A program made the translations under genes and the position numbers. Positions 10,620 to 22,617 of a stretch of 64,000 nt of DNA are shown here, piece after piece (position 1 is the stretch's first letter; each line of letters opens with the position of its first letter). The notes beneath the pieces were generated by a model. The model was not told the DNA's origin. It worked only from the letters and a program-made list of their open reading frames with translations, and made no database searches. Source of the DNA: Cloeon dipterum (Eukaryota; Arthropoda; Insecta; Ephemeroptera; Baetidae); NCBI RefSeq assembly GCF_949628265.1, contig NC_088787.1:2656501-2720500 (forward strand), read 5' to 3'.

Positions 10620-12490
10620 AGTAGTTTTGCCCAGATTTGGGATAAATTTAATAAAAAAACGGCTCTGTATAAATATTTTAAGTATGTTTTCGTGAGAGGT
10701 TTTTCGAGCCGACATCTCGTGTGCGTGTGCCCGCCGCATTTACTCTCCGTCTCGCAGGGAGAGCCATGTCGTTTTCGAGCAACAAACCAATAACTTTAAT
10801 TTAATTGTTTAATTCGTTCGCTAAAATACAGTGGGTGGAAAATTTTATTTATCTCGAGAACCCAGCGCCTGGCTGGTAGAATATTGAATTAATATAATGC
10901 CGTGTAAATAAAGTGGAGAATGAAATAACTAGGAAGAAGTAGGGATTATGTGTTTTAATTATTAATAAACTTTTCACAAAGCCGAAGCAGGAGCCTTAAG
11001 CCTTGCATTTTATTTTGTTGCCTTTGATAGATAAAAACATGCGCCTTTATTGTCTTTTGTAAATTTTTTTCCTCAAAATTGTGCAATTTATGTTGTGTGT
11101 TTTGTCACTACACATAAACCTAGCAGCAGGTTTCTCAGATCAACGTAACAACGAAAGCAAAGCAAAGGGATGTTTCCCTCCTCCTTCTGTGGCTCTTTTT
11201 TTAATCCTCACCCAAGGCCGAAGCCGGGGCAGCACAATGTTTTCCGCTTTCGAAAGTTCGTCGACACGTAACATCCACTTGGTTGCGTTTCTCAATCAAC
11301 GGATTAAAATTTCGAAACTAAATAAGTAATAAAATCGACAAACATGATGCAAAACGTTGCGTCACAATAATTCAAATTTCTTCATGTTGCCACGCCACCG
11401 TAATAATGAAAAATAAATTTAAATGTGGCGTGTAAAAACAGAAATCGCGAGTCATTCAATTAGTTGCCTGTGGGTGACATTCGTAGCTTCCTCTCTATTC
11501 ATTTTAGAGTGAAAAGAAAAGAAAACAGTGGAAATAATATGTGTTTGTGTGCTCTCCTGGCCCGCAATACTGCACGATAACATAAAAGAAATATTGTGCA
11601 CCCCCGCGCGCTTTGCTGGATCGTTGTGTGTTTTCCTTTTGTTCGCACTATTCTTTCCAATTCCTCGCCAGGTAAGGCAAACAGACAATTTAATCCTTTG
11701 CACAAAAATATTAAAAAGAGAGGAATTTACCCTGCCAGTTTTTATTTCGAAATTTTACTGTTTGATAATTCATTTCAGAATGTGTCCTCGTTGCTCAATC
11801 ATGAGAATTAATTTCCAACAGACAGAGAAAAACATTCATACGATTTTAGAAGGGGTGTAAAAATTGTCTTGAAAAAATCTAATCACGCCAAAATTACTGC
11901 TGACATAGAAATATATTTTATATATAAAAAAAAGAAAATCTTTCAGCTAATCAGTATTGATCCCGTATTTAAATGTAATAAAACTGCCTGAATTCTGCAT
12001 TCTATTTTCTGTTTTGAAAATAATAATAAATCGACACTGACCTGCCATACACGAGCCGAGGTTGCTCTCCAGCTAGAGTGTCGAACGGAGACTGCCGAGA
12101 CCCGAGACTGGACTGGTAAAACAACTAAACTACCCTCTTCAACCTGCGACCAGCACCTGTCTGCCACCTTAATATGTTGAGCGGCTCGCGGCTCACGTAA
12201 ATTCCCCCTCCACTGCAGTTCCATTCACATAGTCTGTGCTCTGTGCTGGGCGGCCGCCTATTTCATCCCGCAGAGAAATCTAAAAAAGGGAGCCAATATG
12301 CCCTTTTTAACATTTTAAAAATTAATTTAAAAAAATGTCTTTATTTTTTACACTCAGGGTCACGTCAGGGTTGGACCCTGAAGGTTGTAATTGACCTAAA
12401 ATGGTTTTATTTAGTATAATCCAGTTACTAGGACAAGAAATATTATTTTTATAACAATCAATTCCAGGTTTTTAAACTTCAAAATTATAT
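10620..12490. repeat. Segmental repeat unit, copy U3
   Basis: This is the third copy of the ~1.7 kb unit, with the same order of blocks as U1 and U2. It starts with the GGCTCTGTATAAATATTTTA block and ends past the exon-like stretch (12,040-12,260) into a tail shared with U1. That tail (12,355-12,485 versus 3,335-3,460) contains ACTAGGACAAGAAA and TTCAAAATTA-type sequence. The CCGAGACCCGAGACTGGACT region at 12,090-12,115 is unique to this copy. No intact gene. Confidence 0.65.
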
Positions 12491-12984
12491 TACAATTTTA
12501 CTTTAAAAATTTCCACCCTGAAACTTGTTGCACCTGTGCAGAATTAAAAGGACTACATTTTTGCCTGAGGCTAAACAAAATCTAAAGTGGTTATAACCCT
12601 GAAAATTCGAATTTTTTGAAAAAGGTCACGAAAAGGTGACCTTAACCTTTTTCCTGCGATGGTATTGTAAATTGAAAGGTTGCTTAGAATGGAAAAATAG
12701 GTAAATTAGTGAAAATTTCAGGATGATATCTCAGCTCAATAAAAAGTTACACGCCATTTAATTTTCGGAGATATTTTTAAATTAAAAAATGTGTAAATAT
12801 TGATTCAGAGGGAAGGAAAAATCTTCCTAATACCAACAGCGCCGGCAAAGGCACATGAAAAGGCTTAAAAAATGAATAGCCAGCCTTCTCTGGCTTTGTT
12901 TTCAGCGCTGCGCTGCGAAAGACTATACTCAAGTGGCGCAGTGGCGTATGGAGGGGATTAAAATTAAAATTAATACTTTTTTTT

Positions 12985-13690
12985 AAAGAACGGGAGCCAC
13001 TTTGAACTTGTTTGCGATCCATTTTAGTCATTATTTAATTACAAAATTGATTATTTGGCAGTTTTATCATTATTTTTTAAACTCTACAAGGTGGAAATCC
13101 TATAAAAATATCAATATTTTGTGTCTTGGTAGTTTCCTTACAAAAGTAACGTGGAAAATGTCAACTGCGCATGCGTGTGATGCGCAGAAACCTACTGCGC
13201 ATGCATGCAATAGGTACAGACCTACTGCGCAGCCTTAGATTATCGCTTTTTGGCTTATCAATTAAAAGAGCATAGTTAAATTTCAACTATTTTACTTTTC
13301 CCGCCATTCGGCAATTTCACATCTCCATTTTTGGTATGCGCAGAAAGTTTTCACGAGGTATAAGCATGCGCAGAGGTACATTTCATGATTTTCGCATCTT
13401 ATAGGTTCTAATTCTTTTTAATGCGCATGTATATCATGCGCCGAAACCCACTGCGCAGCCTTGGTTTCTCAATTTTTGGTATATTGGATATAAGTATTTC
13501 AGGGATTTAAAATTGAAATAAATATTATTATTTATAAGGAACGAGAGTCACTTTTTGAAGTTGTTTGCATTCCATTTTAGTTAGTATTTAATTCCAAAAT
13601 GAAGGAAAAAGTCAGAAGTCGATTTTTCGGTAATTTTAACATCATTTTCGAACTCTACAGGGTGGAAAACCTATAAAAAGACACCCCACT
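12985..13690. repeat. Direct repeats flanking a GCGCATGCGC block
   Basis: 12,985-13,110 and 13,535-13,685 are direct repeats. Shared pieces are ATTCCATTTTAGT-type and GTTTTTAAACTCTACA(A/G)GG TGGAAA, then CCTATAAAAA. Between them (13,160-13,460) lies one unit of the GCGCATGCGC array (ACTGCGCATGCGTGTGATGC, CAGAAACCTACTGCGC). The stretch 12,500-12,980 before them is AT-rich with nothing recognisable. The spacer after them to 13,860 includes a CAGGGT-rich patch. Confidence 0.6.
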
Positions 13691-13869
13691 TTGCCAACTT
13701 CAGACTCACCTGAAACCCACCTTCTTCAGGGTAGCGTCAGGGTCATGCCCTGAGAGTGTTATAAATTAAGCAGAAAATGAATAAAAAAGGTTTAAATCAA
13801 ATACAGAGCAGTAAATAAATTTATTTGTATAATTTCCTCATCATCCCTCGAGCACAAAAGAAATCGTCT

Positions 13870-14127
13870 AGTCACGCCACTGAATTTGCAGCTTCCGCGC
13901 GGTCCGCGAGCAGCGCTGGTGTCGGGCGAGGGGCAGCAGCCAGCCGGCAGTCTGGGCCCCTGCTCAGTGTGTTGTTTGTTGTGCTGGCGGGCAAAAAGGA
14001 GTCTCTCTCGCCGCTCGAGAGCGTCACGACGGGTCGGAAAATTATCGATCGGCCAACAGCCAGCCAGCCGCAGCTGGGCCGACGCGAGGGCGTGGTGCTT
14101 CGGCCGCCGACGTCCCTTCCGCAGGTC
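13870..14127 (+). promoter_or_regulatory. Probable CpG-rich first (5' UTR) exon and promoter
   Basis: A sharply GC- and CpG-rich stretch in AT-rich surroundings ends in a consensus donor (CTTCCGCAG|GTCAGTACC, exon end about 14,125). It contains no long AUG-initiated frame that looks like protein and no TATA box. The next convincing plus-strand acceptor is at 22,579, before the coiled-coil gene's start codon, so this may be its first non-coding exon with an 8.4 kb first intron. A partial duplicate lies at 4.32-4.46 kb. Confidence 0.4.
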
Positions 14128-15297
14128 AGTACCAATCACCCCCCTGAGTATCTTCCAAGGCAAGGCAATTGTTTGTGTTTTGAAAGTCTGTCTGGCATTC
14201 TATTCTGCGCCCCGGGGGAGGGAAAAATATGTACACAAAGAAACAAACGCTCCAACGAACAGATGCATTGAATAGCATAAATTTATCTCAACAGTTTCAA
14301 CGGCTTAACGGCCCTGATTGATTTTCATGCCTTGTCCGGCGCAGGAAGTTTTTGTTTGATAACAAAACCAGAGTTTTGCCTTTTCGAAGGAAAGCTGAAT
14401 GTTCTGAGAAAAAAACGCGAGCAGCTGCCTTTGATATAATTAAAGCAGAGGAGAAATTATTTTTCAGCTTTTCGAGCGTGTGACTGATTGTGAGTTTGTG
14501 CTCACCGAGTGCGGCGAAATGCGAAATGCAATTTAATTCTGCAGCCTGCACACCTAAAAATACACAGACTCGCTCTAAAAATTAATTAATTCAATTTTTT
14601 TTAATTAAAAAAATTTCCAGCCCCTTGAAAATTTGAAATTTACAATTTTCAGGCCAGGATTTACAAGAAAAGTAATTTATTCCTTTTAAAATGAGGTCCA
14701 TTCACCCCGGAAAATTAAAATAAATTTTTTAAATTTATAAATAAAGCCTAAATGATTTTCCTGATTTTTAAATAATAATTTTGTATGAATTAAATTAAAT
14801 ATAATAATAAAATAAAGCCGTTTAACCGTTTAACCCCTTTTTACAGACGCATTTGACACTTGAACAAATAATGAAGACATTCCCGTTTACTTATTTTTTG
14901 TTTTCGTCGCCGCAAAGGTATAATTGAAACACGTGCTGTGAACACAACATAAAACAAAAACCAGTTACGACCGGTTGACAGCCGCACTAATTCGATTACC
15001 ACACGCGCCACCTGATCCTGATTCCACGAAAAATGAATTTCTAATTCCTTCTACGGCGAAAATTCGCGTTTTGGTCCGATCAGGAAGCGCTTAGGGCAAA
15101 CGGCACACGCGTTCAGGGTCGACTCAGGGTCGTCCAGGCCCTTTTCCAGAGCTGACAGGTCGACCACTCACCTCTCAGGGTCGACGCTCCCTTTTGAGGG
15201 CAGGGAAACGCTTCTATCCGGATGAATCAGGGGGTTTGGGAGTGTTTTAATGTAGGGGAGGGGCTTTCAGGGTAGAGCTTCATTTTTTATATGATTT

Positions 15298-15885
15298 TTA
15301 GGGTTAAAATTTTGAATTATGGTCCGAAGGGGAATTTTAATCACTTCTCAGGGTTCGCAGGTGCTTTTGCGGAAATTTCGGTTTATTTTCCAGGTCCGAG
15401 TGGTTCAAATTCAGGGTAAATTTATCGATTTTTCGTGGATTAAATGAAAATGAAACATGGTTTCTGTCACGATTTTAAATTGGAGAAGGATTGGAGGGCA
15501 GAATTTCAGGGTTTAATAATATTTGAAGAGGATTAGATTTGAGGGGAAGTGCTCTCAGGGTTCAAATGTAGGGGTAGAGATTTGCTCAGTTGATGATTTT
15601 TAGGGATATTTTTTTGCATTACAGTCAAAAGGGGAATTATAATCGCTATTCAGAGTTCTCAGGGTCTTCTGCGGAGGTTTTAGTTTGATTTCCAGGTCCT
15701 AGTGGTTCAATTTCAGGGTAAATTTACCGATTTTCCTAGCTTAAATTAAAACAAAATTGGTTTCTGTCTCTTTTTTAATTGCAGAAGGATTGCAGGGCTG
15801 AATTTCAGGGTTCATTTTGATTTTTAAAACGATTAAGGTTGAGGGGAAGTGCTCTCAGGGTAAAAATTTATTTTTACAGATTTAC
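15298..15885. repeat. Diverged tandem duplication rich in CAGGGT
   Basis: Two direct copies of about 295 bases (15,298-15,590 and 15,600-15,885) share AAAAGGGGAATT-type, TTTCCAGGTCC(G/T)AGTGGTTC, TTCAGGGTAAATTTA, GAAGGATTG(G/C)AGGGC and GAGGGGAAGTGCTCTCAGGG. CAGGGT occurs more than a dozen times between 15.1 and 15.9 kb. No coding content. Confidence 0.7.
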
Positions 15886-17054
15886 ATGGATTTTAACTAG
15901 GTGAATTGGTTTAAGTGACGTAAAAGTATCATTCAGTGTATTCAATTCAAATCAGGGCAAGAGGGAAAATCACTTTTTAGAGGTTTTGATAATTTTTTGG
16001 CACGAAATTCAGGCAGTTTCTCCTTCAGTGTCTCAATTTGAAACATTTCGCGAGCTAAAACTGTTCATTTTTTTGCAACAACGAGTCAACAATTTTGGCC
16101 CTGGTCCAAAATGCACAAAATCGAACCTCAGAGACCATTTGGGAAATTTTCCCCCCGATCTTGATGTGCGGCCAAACAGGGAGAACGGCCGTAAATCTTT
16201 GCTGTCAACCGAAAATAAACCCATTCTTCTCTGCGACCGACATTCGGTCCAGAGGGAACGTAAATAAATAAATTGTTGCGTAAGAGCGCGGCCAGGTGTT
16301 GGATGCGAAAAGACCAAGCAAGGTTGTTTCTGCCTTAAAAGGAAGGCGTTCGTTCGTTCGCTCTTTCGCTCGACACACAAAGCGAAAGAAAGGTCGGCCG
16401 GGGACCTTCCTGCTCAATGCGAACGGTATTTTGGCGCCGAATTGACGCAGCTTCCTTTGTTCTGTCGCGCGGCGGATCGTCTTCTTCAACGGCCAAAGGT
16501 CGACAGGGTTTTTTTCTTCGTTTAACTGGGAAAGATAGAGAAAGTGAGTCATTTGCGTCAGTGCTCAATGACTTCGTGGAAACGCTTGCTGCAAGAATGT
16601 AATTATTCGGCTGTTGAGCGACCTTTTATGCACAGAGGGACACTCTTTAAATTTAAATGAGGAGAAAATTGAATATTTGCATGGAGGAAATTTAAATTTA
16701 ATTTCTTAAAAAAAGTAAAATTCTGTGCGGGTTCACGCGACGCGCAGTTGTGGCGTCTGAATGAAATTTTTCATGAAAATACCGTCAGCACAATGAATAT
16801 TTTCGTTTTTATTTATTTACTAACAGCTGATTACGCTGGTAATTGGCGAATCGACCGTTAGATGGCACAACAGGCCGATGGAAATGTAACAAAATACGCG
16901 GGAATGAAATTATTAGGTCGGCACGCCCCTTTTTGACGCTTCTGTGGAATGTCTCCTGATTGGCATCCATTATTTTGACGCCATTTCGACTTCTGACAGG
17001 CGGGAACCAAAAACAGATCGCAACTTGACCCCCAGTGGGAATTACGACTGCGCA

Positions 17055-17175
17055 GAAGGTTTTAATTTGAGTCACGCATGCGCAGTGATGAGTTTCAGCC
17101 TCTCGGTGAGTTTAAGAAGCGATGTGAACACACTGCGCATGATTAAGATGCGCACAAGTTTACTGCGCAGCTTCA
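17055..17175. repeat. Short GCGCATGCGC-related cluster
   Basis: Contains CTGCGCAGAAGG, CACGCATGCGCAGTG, ACTGCGCATGATTAAGATGC and TACTGCGCAGC within 120 bases. It is a truncated relative of the larger arrays. Confidence 0.6.
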
Positions 17176-19659
17176 AAATGGGTGAATTTTAATGCCGACT
17201 CATTTAACTATAAAAAAGTAGTTTTAAAGCCATTTTAAAATTTTTTCTTGTTGAATTCCGTCTGTTAAAATGTTATTAGCACGAAATAATTACTAAGAAA
17301 GATTACGCTCGTGATTTCAAAGGTTGAAAAGCTCCGAAAATGAGGAATCCGTGACGAGAAGCAGGCTTTGTTTACTAGGAAAAGAGATAAACGAACGCGA
17401 TTTACACACAAAAACGGAACGAAATCGGCGCTGCGGCCAGAGCAGTGAAGAGGAGGAGGAGGAACAATAACAATTTTTCGGTCGCGGGATCGCTGAAGCG
17501 TTGAGCGCACGAGAGAGAGAAATGCGCTTCTTCGGTTTCTGCTGCATCGCTGGCAGGAAATTGAATATTATATTTTATACTTTTTTCAGCAACCGTTGCT
17601 TATTATATGGTGTCGTCTGCTTCATCTGCCACATTGCTTCCCTCGAGACGCAGACGAGAAATCTGATCCCATTGTTTTATTTTAATTAAAAATTAAAAGA
17701 GAAATTCCTGATTTTACCGGTTACGCCCTCTTTTTTAGCAAATTTAGGAAATTAATTGCTTCCGGGTGAGAAAAATTATTGAAATTTAATTGCGAGAGGA
17801 TAAAAAACAGTTCTTTTCAGTCTTGAAAGCTATTTTTTATTTTTTCAAAAATTGCAGATTTTCGAAAGGGGTGTGAGTTTTGCCTGATTAAAATTCAGCA
17901 GTTGATAGTAGCGTCAAAAACTGCCTAAATTCAGAAAGCTGATTAAATTTCCAGTGTTTTTCCTATTGAGCAAATTTTTCTCAGATTTACCATTTTTGCA
18001 CAAAATTCGTCTGAAAATTTCTTTGCAAATCGTGATATTTTAAAATTTTGATTTTCACTTGTTCCTCTTCCTCTCAATTTCCCCCATTAGACACTGGATA
18101 CACCTCTAAAAAACCCACTATATATGCAACAGAGATCAAATTTCGAGCTTCGTCCCTGCCGGAAAAAATTTCACTGGAGCGTGAAATCGATTAAAATGCA
18201 ACAAACAATTCATACAGTCGAGGCGCGTGAGAGTTTTCTTGAGAGAATTATTTATTTGCGTGCTCTCTATATAAAAATGAATTCGGTGACTCTTTTATGA
18301 GGCGCGCAATTAACGGATTATGTGCGCGGATTCGTTTGGCGGCGGGCGTGGAGGAGATAGCGTCGAGTGTGCGCGATAATTGCGCCATTTGGGCGCTTTG
18401 TTCCTCCTTTCCTTGCTCGCTGCTGCGCTCAGGTCGCGCTTCATCGCCGCGGACTTCATCCTCCACCGGCTCCAGCGGACACTCATCTCGCCCAGTCCGA
18501 CACGTTTCATCGGACGTGAATCTGAAACGTCAGGAAATGTGTCTTTCTTAATTCTTTATTTAGACTTGGGAGATTTGAACGATTTTTTTGGGGGGAAATT
18601 GTTATTTAAACGCGTGTAGATTAGATTAAAAATATTTTTAGCTCTAAAAAATCAGGAAAAAATATTTATTCAATAAAAATCAATTTTTTTCTCCTCTCTT
18701 ATTAAAAATTAAATATTTTTTGGATTTTTCCCGGAAGAAATTCACCAAAAAAACTGTTAACAACTTAATTTCAGGCTGAAAAGCGTGCTCAAGCGTAGTT
18801 TCCCTTTGATTAAACGAGAAATTTCGCTCGAGGCGCAAAACCGCAAGCCTATTTAATCCGGCATGAGCAACATTTTATGAATTTACGACTGCGGCTCTCG
18901 GCGGGTTGAGAGAGTTATTAGATAATGGTCGGTGAGCAGCTCTGCTTGAACTCGTGTGCCGAGTGGAAATGATTTTTTCGTCCCCTCGTCGCGGGCGGCA
19001 AGGTCGTCGTGATTCAGATGTTGCCACTCACAGAGTCAGAGAGGCACAATAATCGCGTGTCAGAGACGCTTTTGCCGCATTTCACCGCCGCTAATGCGCC
19101 ATTTCCACGCACGCCGACCTCAGCTAACTGCCAATTATACGGTTCTATTTTCTCCCTTAAAAAATGACCCAAGAATTAAATTTATCTGCCTTTAAAATCC
19201 TCCTGAACATGAACAAAATGGCGTCCATCATTTAATTTAAATTCAAAAAAATAAATTTGCCTCCCGAAATGGCGGAAATTCTATTTCTAGAGCGTCCGTT
19301 GGGGTCTCTCTCACTCATTTTCTGCTCACACGATAAATATATTTCCTCCCCGGCCGACAAAGCTGCGGCTGCGGCGGCTGCTTGTTCTTAATTAGAGCTC
19401 TTTGCCTGCTCGCTCTCGCGCGGTTCGTGCACGTGCGATTAGCGGGCATACGGACGCACTCGCTAAATTCGCTAACGCGATTATTTTTCGCGCACGACCC
19501 CGAGACGTTCGCCGCCGTCGCCGGCGGCAAGCAAAGCACACACACCAAACACCATAGCAGGAAATGAGACCAAAGACAAACGCCAGAGCTCACACTCACG
19601 AACCTATCAATCAAAACAGGCGAAAAAGGGAATAAATAAACCGCAGTAACTTATTAAAA

Positions 19660-21010
19660 TTTGATTTAAATGCGAATAAAGCAGCAAGAATTCTTTGTTT
19701 GAAAAATCCTGGACGCTGATTGGCTGACTCTTCCAAAGTAGTTCAAAAAACATCATTCTAACTGTTGCTAGGCAACCCCGGAAACAGCTGACAAGCGCCT
19801 AGAGCCAGCCAATCAGCGTCCAGGATTTTCAAAACAGAGAATTCTTGCTGGGTTCCCCGATTTTCGAGTTTTCTTCCGCAATAAAGTCAGTTTAAATCTA
19901 ATTTCAACGTGTTTCTGCGATTTTAAATCAATAGATCACAGATTTTTCTTATCAATTCCTCTTGCAGAAGTCGGTTTAAAGCAACTCTCAACACGGAAAT
20001 CATAGAAAGCAGCAATAATTCTTTGCTTGAAGAATCCTGGTCGCTGATTGGCTGACTAACGCAAACGTCAGCAGATCCTGGCAGATCCCGAGTTATTCAA
20101 AATACATGTTTAACTGTTGCTAGGCAACCGCGGAAACAGCTGACACGCGCCTAGCGCCAGCCAATCAGCGTCCAGGATTTTTCAAACAGAGAATTCTTGC
20201 TCATTTATTCGAATTTAGAGTTTTCTTTCGCCGTTTAGTCAGTTTAAATCAACTTTCAATGTGTTTCTGTGATTATAAATCAATTGATGAACTCTTTGGC
20301 TGTATTTAGACACCTAAAAATCGGTATTTAGCTCATTGGTGAGGCGTTTGTTGACATTTAATGACCTTTAAAAATGTCGTCTTATTTTAATTTGTCATGT
20401 TCAAGGTCTGTTAAGTCTTTCTTCAGATAAAAACATCCTGATTAAAAGAGATTAACAGACATACATCTTTCTTCATGTTGAAATCCTTGAACTTCAACCG
20501 CCGAAACAAATTAAAAGTTGATTTAAATGCGAATAAAACTCGTAAATTTAAGAGAGCAGCAAGAATTCTTTGCTTGAAGAATTCTGGACGCTGATTGGCT
20601 GACGCTAGGCGCACGTCAGCAGCTCCCGACTTCCCGAATTATTCAAAACATAATTGTAAACTGTTGCTAGGCAACCGCGGAAACAGCTGACACGCGCCTA
20701 GCGCCAGCCAATCAACGTCCAGGATTTTTCAAACAAAGAATTCTTGCTGCTTTATTCGTATTTTAATCAGTTTAAATCAACTTTCAATGTGTTTCTGCGA
20801 TTATAAATTAATAGGTGAACTCTTTAGCTTAAATTTACACCTAAATCAATCGGTATTTAACGCTCATTTGTGAGGAATATTTTAAATGGGACGTTTTACG
20901 ACCTTTGATAATGTCGTCTTATTTTAATTTGTCATGTTCATGGTCTGTTAAGTCTTTCTTCAGATAAAAACATCCTGATTAAAAGAGAATAACAGACAGA
21001 CATCTCTCGT
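19660..21010. repeat. Three tandem hairpin repeats carrying RFX-type X-boxes
   Basis: Three units (19,678-19,850; 20,008-20,205; 20,553-20,755) begin with AGCAAGAATTCTTTG(T/C)TTGA and CTGGACGCTGATTGGCTGAC. They end with the inverted form (CAGCCAATCAGCGTCCAGGA, then CAAAGAATTCTTGCT). In the loop each has CTGTTGCTAGGCAACC, a palindromic X-box, followed by GGAAACAGCTGACA and GCGCCTAGCGCC. About 250 bases of flanking sequence are duplicated after units two and three (20,220-20,480 and 20,760-21,010). CCAAT boxes sit in both arms. Confidence 0.8.
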
Positions 21011-22617
21011 CATATTAAATTTCTAATCAGCTTTCCATTTCGTTTATTGTTATCTAATCGAGAGTCTCTTCTTGTCATCTGGCATGTTTTCCATTTAATC
21101 CGATTCACGTGCCGACGTGCCGCGTCCGATTGTTAGGCGAACGTGCCCCGCATCAAAATTATTATTTAATATACCAGCAGGAGACAGGAAACGCGCATTT
21201 CGGAGCAACACACTCCTTGCAAGGCAGAAATCTCCGCTTGTGATTAATTGGTCGACGGCCAAAAGTTCTTCTTTTTCATTTTGAATCGGGTGCAGCGTTA
21301 AAATTAGACGATTCTTTCTTCACCTTGGCGCATAATGCGCGCAGCTCCTTTTCGCGTGGGAAAAATTGTGTCGCTTTGTTAATTGTTCCCAAGTGTAATT
21401 GATTCACAATCCTTGAAGTTTTTATTTTAGTTTTGTTTCAGACTCGGAAAGGAATTTAAATTGTTAAACAGGAGAAATTCCTTTTTTTCTTCTTTGTTTG
21501 GTGACAAGGACTTCAAACTGAAACGAGAAGGTTGCGTTGGATTTCATTACTCATCGCGAGAGTCATTAGCATCGAGTACAAAACGGCAAGGCCGACCACC
21601 GTCGGTTTTCTTGGCTAGAAAGTGCCTGCATTTCAATGAAAACGTTCCACGCACGGCCAGAAAAATCGGTTCACTTCACTCCCAGCATGAGTTGAATTTT
21701 AATTTGAAACCGCGTGAATGAGACTAAATATGGTTCTACGTGGCGAAATAATCACAAAAAAATAATTTAAACAGTTACTATTTACATTCGCGTAGACTTG
21801 TTGATGCCAAGTCGTGACCGTTTTTGGGCAGAGCGGCTTTTCGAACGTGTTAATTTCTCGGGTAATAAAGAAATGTGCAATTGCGCGCGCGGTGAGTCAC
21901 GCTCGGGTGGGTTGCGCCCTAAAAAGGTTTCGCGTCCAACCAACGCCGGCTCCAATTAGTTGCTCTGCGCCACGACCGACGGAATTAAGAGCCAACGAGA
22001 ATCGATTATATGCCGCTTGTTGTGCAGATGAAACGCGAGAGTCTGTCTCTCTGTTTCTGCTCCTTCGCCGGCCGACATACTCTGGTTGACGTCCGCGGCT
22101 CCAATTTCCATTCTTTCTTCGTCTCTCGCTCCCAGCCAGACCTTTTTTCAATCGCCAATGTCAACTTTTTGCGATTGTTCAGCGACGGATCTGGGTCGCG
22201 GCGTCAGAAATATGTATTATAATGCACGCCCCTTGATTAAAATGCCACATGATTAATTCATTGTTATCAACAACAGTGGCGCAGAATTTTCGAGTGGCTC
22301 ATTGAGAGAGATGAATAAAGGAGGTCGGGAAAACCTCAGATAGGGGGTCCATATAGGAGCCCAGTTGCCCCGAGGGGACCCTGACTAATCCTGGTCTATA
22401 AACCTTTCCGAGACCTTTCAAATGAGACCTAGAACGCCCAATTCGGACCAATAGAACGGCGTTGGCAGAAATAATATTGAATCCACCTGGATTCAACCTA
22501 TTTTTTCCCCAGAACGTAGATTTAACCCTATGAAACCTGTAGAGGTCTTATTTTAATCTGTAAACAATTTATATTTCAGATGACTGTGTGGACGGTGTAG
22601 CCACCTGAAGATCCAAT

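Larger units (their letters stand above)
14130..22579. other. Long non-coding stretch (probable first intron and regulatory DNA)
   Basis: There is no convincing coding exon in 8.4 kb. Contents that I can describe are tandem repeats at 15.30-15.88 kb, a short GCGCATGCGC cluster at 17.05-17.17 kb, CpG-rich islands near 16.27-16.60, 18.29-18.53, 19.32-19.56 and 21.88-22.20 kb that could be enhancers or alternative first exons, and X-box hairpin repeats at 19.66-21.01 kb. Between them the DNA is AT-rich with nothing recognisable. Confidence 0.5.

Noticed and set aside
18248..18551. Overlapping frames on both strands (for example MEDEVRGDEARPERSS...) in a GC-rich patch
   Set aside because: Open frames on both strands with biased composition are expected from low stop-codon frequency in GC-rich DNA. 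No family signature is visible.
19315..19614. Minus-strand 99-codon frame with a signal-peptide-like start and several cysteines
   Set aside because: It lies in a CpG-rich island, the residues after the hydrophobic part are Arg/Pro-rich as expected of random GC-rich DNA, and there is no homologue that I recognise or any supporting splice or polyadenylation signal.
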